NCBI GenBank assembly: GCA_947367285.1
Contig: CANBDB010000044.1
Coordinates: 1 to 10,403, forward strand
DNA: 10,403 nucleotides
Direction of reading: 5' to 3'
Source of the DNA: an uncultured Clostridia bacterium
Lineage (GTDB): Bacteria; Bacillota; Clostridia; Oscillospirales; CAG-272
Part shown: piece by piece, positions 1-5,973 of the stretch
Layout of the letters: every line of letters starts with the position of its first letter
How positions within the stretch are numbered: the stretch's first letter is position 1
Program-made: the position numbers and the translations under genes
The notes under the pieces: generated by a model
What the model saw: only the letters and a program-made list of their open reading frames with translations
Database searches by the model: none
What the model was told of the DNA's origin: nothing

Positions 1-10
1 GAAATTAGCG

Positions 11-47
11 CACTCGATCCTGCTTCGCTTTGCTCGCAGTACGAGTG
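11..47. repeat. Imperfect stem-loop of unknown role
   Basis: CACTCG at 11-16 pairs with CGAGTG at 42-47, and CTGC at 20-23 pairs with GCAG at 36-39, giving an interrupted stem with a 12-nt loop. It lies beyond the tRNA terminator and has no U-tract of its own. It could be a dispersed intergenic element or part of a neighbouring operon's 3' end; the window edge prevents a decision. Confidence 0.35.
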
Positions 48-67
48 AGAGTCAATCCGCCACGGGC

Positions 68-106
68 AAAAATAAGAAAGAGTCCGTTGGACTCTCTCTT
101 ATTTTT
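68..106 (-). terminator. Rho-independent terminator of the tRNA-Pro gene
   Basis: Positions 68-85 are complementary to 89-106 with a single mismatch around a 3-nt loop. Read leftward, the stem ends in a run of T. The stem touches the encoded CCA end of the tRNA at 106, so the tRNA transcript ends almost immediately after its mature 3' end. The A- and T-rich flanks make it potentially bidirectional. Confidence 0.8.
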
Positions 107-181
107 GGTCGAAGTGGCGGGACTCGAACTCGCGGCCTCCAGTACCCGAAACTGGCGCGCTACCACCTGCGCTACACCTCG
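106..181 (-). tRNA. tRNA-Pro (anticodon CGG)
   Basis: Read on the minus strand, this 76-nt stretch folds as a complete cloverleaf. The acceptor stem CGAGGTG pairs with CACTTCG (one G-U), followed by discriminator A and an encoded CCA. The D-arm has GCGC stems, the anticodon arm is CCAGT-TTCGGGT-ACTGG, and the T-arm carries the GTTCGAGTC core. The anticodon CGG occupies 146-148 and reads the proline codon CCG. The gene has its own promoter upstream and a terminator abutting its 3' end, so it is transcribed alone. No intron or mismatch suggests loss of function. Confidence 0.96.
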
Positions 182-196
182 TTATTCAACTCATTA

Positions 197-225
197 AATA
201 TACCACAAATTGCTCCCATTGTCAA
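197..225 (-). promoter_or_regulatory. Sigma-A-type promoter of tRNA-Pro
   Basis: On the minus strand a perfect -35 TTGACA (220-225) is separated by 17 nt from a -10 TATATT (197-202). Transcription would start near 190, about 9 nt before the mature tRNA 5' end at 181. Near-consensus boxes and exact spacing fit a strong stable-RNA promoter. Confidence 0.85.
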
Positions 226-254
226 TAGGTTGTGCTAAATTTTAGCAAAAGAGA

Positions 255-280
255 AGGGCAGATGCCGAAGCATCTGCCCT
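255..280 (-). terminator. Terminator of the starch-binding protein gene
   Basis: AGGGCAGATGC (255-265) and GCATCTGCCCT (270-280) form a perfect 11-bp stem. On the minus strand the loop is a stable UUCG tetraloop and the stem is followed by a T-rich stretch. It lies 37 nt beyond the stop codon of the large leftward gene and upstream of the tRNA promoter, so it insulates the two units. Confidence 0.9.
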
Positions 281-316
281 ATATTTAATTATTAATTACT
301 AAACTAATAATTTATC

Positions 317-3300
317 TTATTTCTTGAAGAAACCAAGAATCATAGCAAGGATCTTCTTAAGGAATGCTACGATCTTATCCCAAACTGAAAGCTGAGGAGC
401 GGGAGTTGTGGGATCGTCAGAAGGATCGGAGGGCTCAGAAGGCTCAGAAGGCTCAGAAGGCTCAGAAGGTTCGTCGCCACCGGGCTGCTGACCGGGATCT
501 TCGGGAACGTAGTCGGGATCTTCTGCACCACAAACGCACTTGCCTTCAGTGTAGCTGTGCTCGTGAGCGTCAATGTTTACTGTGTAATCGCCAGGAGCGG
601 ATACGAATGTATAGTAGAGACCTACAACGTATGTACCTTCCTCAAGGTAAACGAGAGAACCGTAGTCTTCTTCGCCGTTCCAAGATTCACCAAGTGTGCC
701 GTCTTCTGCGATAGAGAAGTCGGAATCTTCAGCGTAGATGTTGTCGATGAAGATGCAAGTGATGAGGAGAGGATTGTTGCAAGAGATCTGATACCAACCA
801 GCCTCAGTGATTGTGATGTAACGGAATTCGTAGTTACCGAGCATTCCCTGAGGAACTGTAATTGTATTAGCACCGAGCTGAAGCATGTTGAGCTTATCTG
901 TGCAGCCGGGGTTCTGGCAAATACCGATTACGTAGAAGTGTCCTGTAGCAGGGATTTCCTCTGTCTTTGTCTCTTCACATACGGAGCAAGTATTTGTCTT
1001 GGAACCTGCTTCTGTACATGTGGGATTAACTACTGTTTCAACCCAAGTATGAGAACCTGTAGCAGTAACTGTTGTGTCCTTATAGTTTTCGCCGCACTTG
1101 GAGCAAGTGTGGAGTGTGTAACCGTCCTTAACGCAAGTAGGAGCAACTACTTCGTCAACCCATTCGTGAACACACTTAGGTGTGCCACATCTTGAGCATT
1201 CATTGCCGTTGGACCAGTCGTGACGGAGAGAAGGAACTTCTTCCTGAGCAACGATTACTTCGTTACATACGGAGCAATGTTTACCTTCTGTGAGACCTGT
1301 TTCTGTACATGTAGCTTCAACTGCTGCATCTACTACTTCAGTATGACCTGCTGCGGGAAGAACTTTCTGTTCGAATACGTGACCGCAAAGTTCGCAGGAC
1401 TTAACGTAAGAACCTTCTGCTGTGCAAGTAGGATCTACAGTTACTTCCTTAGTTGTGCAATCAACCTTGGAAATGTTGAGAGTGTATTCACCTTCGGGTA
1501 CGTAACCGAGTGAATAAATACCAAAGATATAATCACCGGGTTCGAGATATGCATGACCATTTTCGGAACGGATCAACCAGTTGCCAGCTGTAGCATCTGC
1601 CCAATCATCAGGATTGGAAGTTGCGAATTCTGTTGTGTAGATCCAAATAGAAGCATATGTACCGGGAAGTGTGATGTTGTAGTGACCAGCTTCTGTGATT
1701 CTAACGATTGTGTTCTTGTAACCAGCAGAGAACGCTGCATCAACTACGAGTTTATGTGAACCGGGAACAAACTCAGGAGCATAGCAAACTGCGCAGTATC
1801 CTGCATAGTAGTAATGTCCTGTAGCGGGGATTTCTGTAGATACTACAGTTTCAGCATCACATCTGGAGCAATGAGAACCTTCTGTGTTACCAGCTGTTGT
1901 ACATGTGGGAGCCTTAGCTTCAACGTCAACAACCTTGTCGTGACCGAGAGCGGGAACTTCTTTCTGAGCTTTTACGTAGTCACATTTTGTGCAATGCTCG
2001 CCTGCTGTAAGACCTGTTTCAGTACATGTAGCATCTTTTGCTGCATCTGCAACGATGTCGTGAGGAACGAATGTTACTGTGAGAGTTTTGCCCTCAAGAG
2101 CAAATACATATTCACCTGCACATTCTGTTGTGAAAGCGATGTTATCATAGCCATCACCTTCGTTAATCTTTGTAAACTTGCCTACAGTACCATCGCTGGT
2201 TTTGAGAGTCAAACCATCAAATCCAGTCCATGTACCAGATATAATAACCTTGAACTGATAGGACGTGTTTTTAGCAAGATTAATTCTTACGTAGCTAACA
2301 GTTCCACCGATATTGTCAAGTTTAAACTGGTTAGCAGTAGCGTTCCATTCATTAAAGCTACCAGCGAGATAGTTGTCAGTTTCACAAGGATCCTTTTCGG
2401 GAATCTCTTCTACACTTGCGTACCATTTATCCTCATAATAATACTGACCAACCGTGTATGTTAAGTCGGCAGTTTGTGTGCCGGCATTGTTGTTGAAGAT
2501 AATGCTTGTGTAAATTATTTCAGATTCAATGTAGTATACATCAAATCCATTAACCTTTACATCGTTCAATTTCTTCATAGAAACACCTGGCCAAGTGTTG
2601 TCGCCATTAGCATTCCACATGTAAGCATAAACAGATGTCCACTTGCTAGCATTTACGAAATAAACGATTCTCAAATTGCAACGAGAGCATACACCGTTTA
2701 CGTAATCATGTCCAAGAGCTTCGGAAGCTTCGGGCTCAGTTGTATAATCACAATCATCGCAATCATAATATTTCTGACCGCCTGCAAGACATGTTGCTGA
2801 ATCAATAAGGGACATGTTTGCATGAGCACAGTAATCGGGATCTGAACCGCCACATTCTGTACATGTTCCTTCTACGTAATTGTGTCCGGGAGCTTCAGCT
2901 TTAACATCGCCACAATAGCAAGCGGAATCTTCTGTACAAGAACCTTCAGAGTAAGAATGTTCGTGAGCAGACCAAGTTTTTGTAGCAAAATCATAAACCA
3001 TCTTATCTCCAGGAACGAGGAGGTCAGTAGTTTGTGCGCCACTTCCATTGAAGATAATCATATCCCAACCTGCAGTGGTTGTATATGCATAGATGTTATC
3101 TGCAACTTTAGTTGCTTTGCTGCCGGGCCAAGTTGTTCCGCCGCCAACTTTTGCCCAGTTGTGAGCATTTACAGATGACCATTTTCCTGTGTTTATGAAA
3201 TATACTGTGTGTGATTTTGCGTTGTCGAATCCACAAAGGTCACATACCTTATCTGATCCGTAAACGTGATCGGTGGGAGCACCACTAGTTACGTCACACT

Positions 3301-3733
3301 TAGAACATTTTACAGACTCAAGGCAAACATTACCACCACTAAAGTCGTGATCGCATGTGGGAGCTTCTTTGGTAACAGTAACAGAAGAACCCTTGAGTTT
3401 AATAGTTACTGTATAACCAGCTTCAGCTGCAGTTATAGTAAGCACATAGTCAGAACTAGGATATGCAGTACCCCACGCATGATCCTTAGCACATTTGAAT
3501 TTGTGGGTGCCTGCGGGCACATTGTAATATACCTTATAATAGGTGTCTGTAGCGCTATCATAAGACATATCATTGTTGGTGTCGCTAGTGTTCCAGTTTG
3601 AACCGCAAAGAGATGAGGTACCAGCAACAGTCCATGTCTGTCCAGCTGCAGCACTTGCAGTAAGAACAGACAAGCTCATAAGTACTGTCATTACAACAAG
3701 TACAAGAGCTAAAATTTTGCTTGTGTTTTTCAT
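317..3733 (-). CDS. Secreted multimodular starch-binding protein with CBM26 modules and Cys-rich repeats
   Basis: This 1138-residue protein has a Sec signal peptide (basic start, hydrophobic core 7-25, cleavage near ASAAA at 26-30). Modules in order: an X25-like module (31-121, with the PAGTHKFK signature); a CBM26-like module (175-257); a second CBM26-like module (355-438, with YAYMWN, TWPG, IIFNNN and TQTADL); an Ig-like carbohydrate-binding module (449-556, opening LAGSFNEW); and two related beta-rich domains (657-756 and 953-1055). Cys/His-rich repeats of the form TCTxxG...CxxC...PAxGH join the modules (about 126-172, 257-352, 556-650, 757-948, 1057-1070). An acidic Ser/Glu/Pro linker (1078-1112) leads to an amphipathic Lys-rich tail (1117-1138). 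No glycosidase domain, dockerin or LPXTG motif is visible, so the inferred role is holding starch at the cell surface. The start is supported by AGAAAGGA 6 nt upstream (3740-3747) and by the signal peptide. CBM26 and secretion are seen directly; the starch role is from the family. Confidence 0.9.
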   Translation of the reverse strand: MKNTSKILALVLVVMTVLMSLSVLTASAAAGQTWTVAGTSSLCGSNWNTSDTNNDMSYDSATDTYYKVYYNVPAGTHKFKCAKDHAWGTAYPSSDYVLTITAAEAGYTVTIKLKGSSVTVTKEAPTCDHDFSGGNVCLESVKCSKCDVTSGAPTDHVYGSDKVCDLCGFDNAKSHTVYFINTGKWSSVNAHNWAKVGGGTTWPGSKATKVADNIYAYTTTAGWDMIIFNGSGAQTTDLLVPGDKMVYDFATKTWSAHEHSYSEGSCTEDSACYCGDVKAEAPGHNYVEGTCTECGGSDPDYCAHANMSLIDSATCLAGGQKYYDCDDCDYTTEPEASEALGHDYVNGVCSRCNLRIVYFVNASKWTSVYAYMWNANGDNTWPGVSMKKLNDVKVNGFDVYYIESEIIYTSIIFNNNAGTQTADLTYTVGQYYYEDKWYASVEEIPEKDPCETDNYLAGSFNEWNATANQFKLDNIGGTVSYVRINLAKNTSYQFKVIISGTWTGFDGLTLKTSDGTVGKFTKINEGDGYDNIAFTTECAGEYVFALEGKTLTVTFVPHDIVADAAKDATCTETGLTAGEHCTKCDYVKAQKEVPALGHDKVVDVEAKAPTCTTAGNTEGSHCSRCDAETVVSTEIPATGHYYYAGYCAVCYAPEFVPGSHKLVVDAAFSAGYKNTIVRITEAGHYNITLPGTYASIWIYTTEFATSNPDDWADATAGNWLIRSENGHAYLEPGDYIFGIYSLGYVPEGEYTLNISKVDCTTKEVTVDPTCTAEGSYVKSCELCGHVFEQKVLPAAGHTEVVDAAVEATCTETGLTEGKHCSVCNEVIVAQEEVPSLRHDWSNGNECSRCGTPKCVHEWVDEVVAPTCVKDGYTLHTCSKCGENYKDTTVTATGSHTWVETVVNPTCTEAGSKTNTCSVCEETKTEEIPATGHFYVIGICQNPGCTDKLNMLQLGANTITVPQGMLGNYEFRYITITEAGWYQISCNNPLLITCIFIDNIYAEDSDFSIAEDGTLGESWNGEEDYGSLVYLEEGTYVVGLYYTFVSAPGDYTVNIDAHEHSYTEGKCVCGAEDPDYVPEDPGQQPGGDEPSEPSEPSEPSEPSDPSDDPTTPAPQLSVWDKIVAFLKKILAMILGFFKK
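432..467 (-). repeat. Four exact 9-bp tandem repeats encoding Ser-Glu-Pro
   Basis: GGCTCAGAA is repeated four times without change (432-440, 441-449, 450-458, 459-467). On the coding strand it encodes the Ser-Glu-Pro units of the linker before the C-terminal tail. The unit is a multiple of three, so gain or loss of copies keeps the frame and only changes linker length. Confidence 0.9.
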
Positions 3734-3739
3734 AAGTTT

Positions 3740-3747
3740 TCCTTTCT
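3740..3747 (-). promoter_or_regulatory. Ribosome binding site of the starch-binding protein gene
   Basis: On the minus strand AGAAAGGA precedes the ATG at 3733-3731 with a 6-nt spacer. It supports this start, which also gives a well-formed signal peptide. Confidence 0.75.
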
Positions 3748-3763
3748 TATAAATAATATTCTA

Positions 3764-3779
3764 ATGCAATATTTTGCAT
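3764..3779. promoter_or_regulatory. Palindrome at the start of the leftward transcript (possible operator)
   Basis: ATGCAA (3764-3769) and TTGCAT (3774-3779) are perfect inverted half-sites around a 4-nt AT-only centre. The site overlaps the expected transcription start of the promoter at 3787-3815 and lies 31 nt before the start codon. This is a usual place for a repressor operator, but the short AT-rich stem could also be chance, and no regulator is encoded nearby. Confidence 0.35.
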
Positions 3780-3786
3780 CGTATAG

Positions 3787-3815
3787 ATTATAGCACTTTA
3801 TGTGAGATATTACAA
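3787..3815 (-). promoter_or_regulatory. Sigma-A-type promoter of the starch-binding protein gene
   Basis: On the minus strand -35 TTGTAA (3810-3815), a 17-nt spacer and a perfect -10 TATAAT (3787-3792) preceded by TGC (extended -10) are present. The predicted start near 3780 gives a leader of about 47 nt containing the palindrome at 3764-3779 and the ribosome binding site. Confidence 0.75.
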
Positions 3816-3989
3816 TATATTTTTTTAATAAAAGTTATTTTTGTGAAAAATAAACAAAGTGAATGGTGTTCATATTAGCAAGTTGACAAGAGAATTTAAC
3901 CGTTTTTGTGCATTATTGAAATGCAATATATTTTTGCTCTGTTTTTGAGGTTTTTTGAGAAAAAATATTTACTATTTTTTATATATCTA

Positions 3990-4018
3990 TTGACATATTG
4001 CGGGCGATGTGATACACT
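3990..4018 (+). promoter_or_regulatory. Promoter of the lysine riboswitch and ABC transporter operon
   Basis: A perfect -35 TTGACA (3990-3995), a 17-nt spacer and a -10 TACACT (4013-4018) sit about 25-30 nt before the riboswitch aptamer. The region between this promoter and the leftward one (3816-3989) is very AT-rich, and I see no gene in it. Confidence 0.75.
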
Positions 4019-4049
4019 ATTTGAGTAAATTAAATATCGGACTAAAGAA

Positions 4050-4195
4050 TAGTTAGAGGCGCGGTAGAGAATAGTAGCGCGGCACGGGTGCTCAAACACC
4101 AATGGTGGCGTGTGAAAGGTGATACCGCCGAAGCAATTTTGCTTTTGAGGGCAGAAACGCTGGGCAAACGGAGAATATCCGGTTGACTGTCACAT
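4050..4195 (+). ncRNA. Lysine riboswitch (L-box) aptamer
   Basis: The conserved L-box blocks occur in the right order and spacing: AGAGGCGCG (4054-4062), AGTA (4073-4076), GAAAGG (4114-4119), GCCGAAG (4127-4133), GCTGGG (4159-4164) and GACTGTCA (4185-4192). Internal hairpins fit the P2-P5 arms, for example TTTTGC with GCAGAA for P4. The P1 closing helix is weaker in my hand alignment but can be drawn between about 4051-4056 and 4183-4188. Known L-box RNAs bind lysine and lower expression of lysine synthesis or uptake genes. A terminator follows at 4245, so control here is by premature termination ahead of the ABC transporter operon. Confidence 0.9.
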
Positions 4196-4244
4196 TTTTT
4201 GTGGAGTGCTTGCTTTCGGATTGCTGAATTTTTGCGGATTTTTG

Positions 4245-4274
4245 CGTCGGAGCACTTTGCTCCGACGTTTTTAT
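4245..4274 (+). terminator. Attenuator terminator of the lysine riboswitch
   Basis: CGTCGGAGCA (4245-4254) and TGCTCCGACG (4258-4267) form a perfect 10-bp GC-rich stem with a 3-nt loop, followed by TTTTTATTT. It sits between the aptamer and the first gene, as expected for a lysine-off switch. A competing pairing is possible between GAGTGCT (4204-4210) and AGCACTT (4251-4257), which would break the terminator stem; this antiterminator is my inference. Confidence 0.88.
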
Positions 4275-4295
4275 TTGCAAAAAATTCAACAAAAA

Positions 4296-4300
4296 AGAGG
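4296..4300 (+). promoter_or_regulatory. Ribosome binding site that sets the start of the binding protein
   Basis: AGAGG lies 9 nt before the ATG at 4310. An in-frame TTG at 4199 would place the start inside the riboswitch expression platform and bury the signal peptide, so the ATG is preferred. Confidence 0.7.
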
Positions 4301-4309
4301 TACAAAACA

Positions 4310-5194
4310 ATGAGAACACGAATCACACTAATTTCACTACTTACACTTGCTTGCATCCTTCTTTGCTCGCTCGCATCCTGCGGCGGTGGCAGAGAACACG
4401 TTGATATTTCGGGTGCGACCGACCTTTCAGGCCTTGCAGGTGCAACCATTGCCGCGCAGACAGGTACATTCCACCTTGACGCACTCAACACACTCGAGGG
4501 CGTTACCGTTAAGGAATATGAGGACTTTTCCAAGCTCCTCGTAGCACTTAAATCAGGCGCTATCGACGGCTACGTTGCGGAAGAGCCCACGGCTCTCTCC
4601 GTTGTTGCAAGCAACTCCGATCTTGCATATCTTCCGCTTGTGAACAACGATACAGGCTTTACCGCAAGTGATGCTGACACGGGTATTGCAGTTGCATTCA
4701 AGACTGGCAGCGATATGGTGGCAAGGGTTAATCCTATTATTGCATCTATCAGCGTCACAACACGTTCTGCTCTTATGGCACAGATCGTTAAAATGAGCGA
4801 AAATATGGACGCTCCCCTTGGAGAAGATATTGTTCTTTCCAGTTCAAATAAAGACACTTCAAACGGCACTCTCCGCATCGCTATGGAGTGCAATTACGCG
4901 CCCTTTAACTGGACACAGACTACTGACGCAAACGGTGCTGTAAAAATTTCCGGCAGCAACTTCTACGCAAACGGTTATGACGTTCAAATAGCTAAGTATA
5001 TTGCGGCTGAGCTCGGTATGGCTCTTGAGATTTTTGCAGTTGAATGGGATAGCTTGATTCCCGGTCTTCAGGCGGGTACATACGACGGTATTATCGCCGG
5101 TATGAGCCCCACTGCAGAGAGAGAAAAAGAGGTTGATTTCACCGATTGCTACTACAACTCAAATTTGGTAATTATTTACAAGAAAGCTAGATAA
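4310..5194 (+). CDS. Circularly permuted amino-acid-binding lipoprotein of a lysine-type ABC importer
   Basis: This 294-residue lipoprotein should capture lysine or a related amino acid outside the membrane and pass it to the permease. The signal peptide ends in the lipobox LASC (21-24), with C24 as the lipidated residue. Residues 37-165 match the second half of family 3 solute-binding proteins: DLSGLAGATIAAQTGTFH, then a DGYVAEEPTAL element, then GIAVAFK and the terminal helix. After a Ser/Asn-rich linker (166-186), residues 188-292 match the usual first half: LRIAMECNYAPFNW, GYDVQIAKYIAAELG, EWDSLIPGLQAGTYDGIIAGMSPTAER and VDFTDCYY. R271 fits the Arg that binds the ligand carboxylate. The order is therefore the reverse of the family, with each half present once and total length normal. 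The break is at the first hinge strand and the old termini are joined by the linker. No frameshift is seen. It is first in the operon behind the lysine riboswitch, and the permease starts 2 nt after its stop. Confidence 0.92.
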   Translation: MRTRITLISLLTLACILLCSLASCGGGREHVDISGATDLSGLAGATIAAQTGTFHLDALNTLEGVTVKEYEDFSKLLVALKSGAIDGYVAEEPTALSVVASNSDLAYLPLVNNDTGFTASDADTGIAVAFKTGSDMVARVNPIIASISVTTRSALMAQIVKMSENMDAPLGEDIVLSSSNKDTSNGTLRIAMECNYAPFNWTQTTDANGAVKISGSNFYANGYDVQIAKYIAAELGMALEIFAVEWDSLIPGLQAGTYDGIIAGMSPTAEREKEVDFTDCYYNSNLVIIYKKAR

Positions 5195-5196
5195 AA

Positions 5197-5973
5197 ATGG
5201 AATTTTTTCAAAACGTATTAGATATTTTAACTAAATATTATCCCTATCTCCTTGAGGGCTTGGGATACACTATGCTCATTGCTCTCACGGGTACGATATT
5301 GGGCCTTTTGATAGGTCTAATCACGGGTATTGTAAAGACGGTTCCTCTCTCAAAAAGGGGCGGTGTGAGATTTTTACAAAAGCTTATAAATTTCATTATT
5401 TCATGCTATGTTGAGATATTCCGCGGAACGCCCATGATGGTGCAATCCATGGTAATTTTTTGGGGCTATGCTTTTATGAATGGTGGCGAAACTCTACCAC
5501 TTATTCCTGCGGGAATTTTCATTGTTTCCATCAACACGGGCGCCTATATGACCGAGATCGTCCGCGGCGGTATTATCTCCGTTGACAAGGGTCAGTTTGA
5601 GGGCGCGTACAGTGTGGGTATGACTCATACTCAGGCAATGACAAACGTTATAATTCCACAGGTTATGAGAAATATTTTGCCTTCGGTTTCAAACGAGTTC
5701 GTTATCAATATTAAGGATACCTCCGTTCTTAACGTTATCGGTGTAATGGAGCTTTACTTCATGGCTAACAAGATCCAAATGATGACGTGGAACATTTTTG
5801 AAACGTATTTGATTATTTGTGTAATTTACTTCATTATGACTTTCAGCGTTACAAGAATCTTGCGCGTTGTAGAAAAGAAGCTTGCGGGAAGTGATTCATA
5901 TACGATTTGCGGCTCGCAATCCGATCCCGATGCTGAGATACACGTGAAAAAGGAAGAGAAGGTGTTTGGATGA
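5197..5973 (+). CDS. Amino acid ABC transporter permease (HisM/GlnP type)
   Basis: This 258-residue inner-membrane protein forms the channel of the importer. Hydrophobic segments lie at about 19-47, 61-72, 79-95, 101-117 and 197-218. Family landmarks are VEIFRGTPMMVQ (72-83), NTGAYMTEIVRGGI (113-126), the cytoplasmic EAA loop that docks with the ATPase (EGAYSVGMTHTQAM and on to IIPQ, 135-155), and NIKDTSVLNVIGVMEL (171-186). The length is slightly above usual because of a charged, probably cytoplasmic tail (229-258). The start codon lies 2 nt after the binding-protein stop with only a weak ribosome binding site, which suggests translational coupling. Its end overlaps the ATPase start as ATGA. 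A single permease gene implies a homodimer. Confidence 0.95.
   Translation: MEFFQNVLDILTKYYPYLLEGLGYTMLIALTGTILGLLIGLITGIVKTVPLSKRGGVRFLQKLINFIISCYVEIFRGTPMMVQSMVIFWGYAFMNGGETLPLIPAGIFIVSINTGAYMTEIVRGGIISVDKGQFEGAYSVGMTHTQAMTNVIIPQVMRNILPSVSNEFVINIKDTSVLNVIGVMELYFMANKIQMMTWNIFETYLIICVIYFIMTFSVTRILRVVEKKLAGSDSYTICGSQSDPDAEIHVKKEEKVFG

Noticed and set aside
432..467. CRISPR-like short repeat
   Set aside because: The units are 9 bp, contiguous without spacers and inside a coding region; they encode a Ser-Glu-Pro linker.
364..2800. Several plus-strand open frames opposite the large secreted protein
   Set aside because: They are antisense frames kept open by the repetitive composition of the real gene. 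They lack ribosome binding sites and recognisable domains, while the minus-strand frame has a promoter, ribosome binding site, signal peptide and clear modules.
4199..4309. N-terminal extension of the binding protein from an in-frame TTG
   Set aside because: It would be translated from inside the riboswitch expression platform and its terminator, has no ribosome binding site, and would bury the lipoprotein signal peptide. ATG at 4310 has AGAGG upstream.
4042..4533. Minus-strand open frame of 163 codons across the riboswitch and the binding-protein start
   Set aside because: It covers a structured RNA element and a well-supported gene on the opposite strand and has no recognisable domain.
4310..5194. 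Binding protein as a pseudogene or a fusion of two broken copies
   Set aside because: The frame is continuous, the lipobox is intact, each lobe segment is present once and complete, the linker is plausible, and the operon and riboswitch are intact. A circular permutation explains all of this better than decay.
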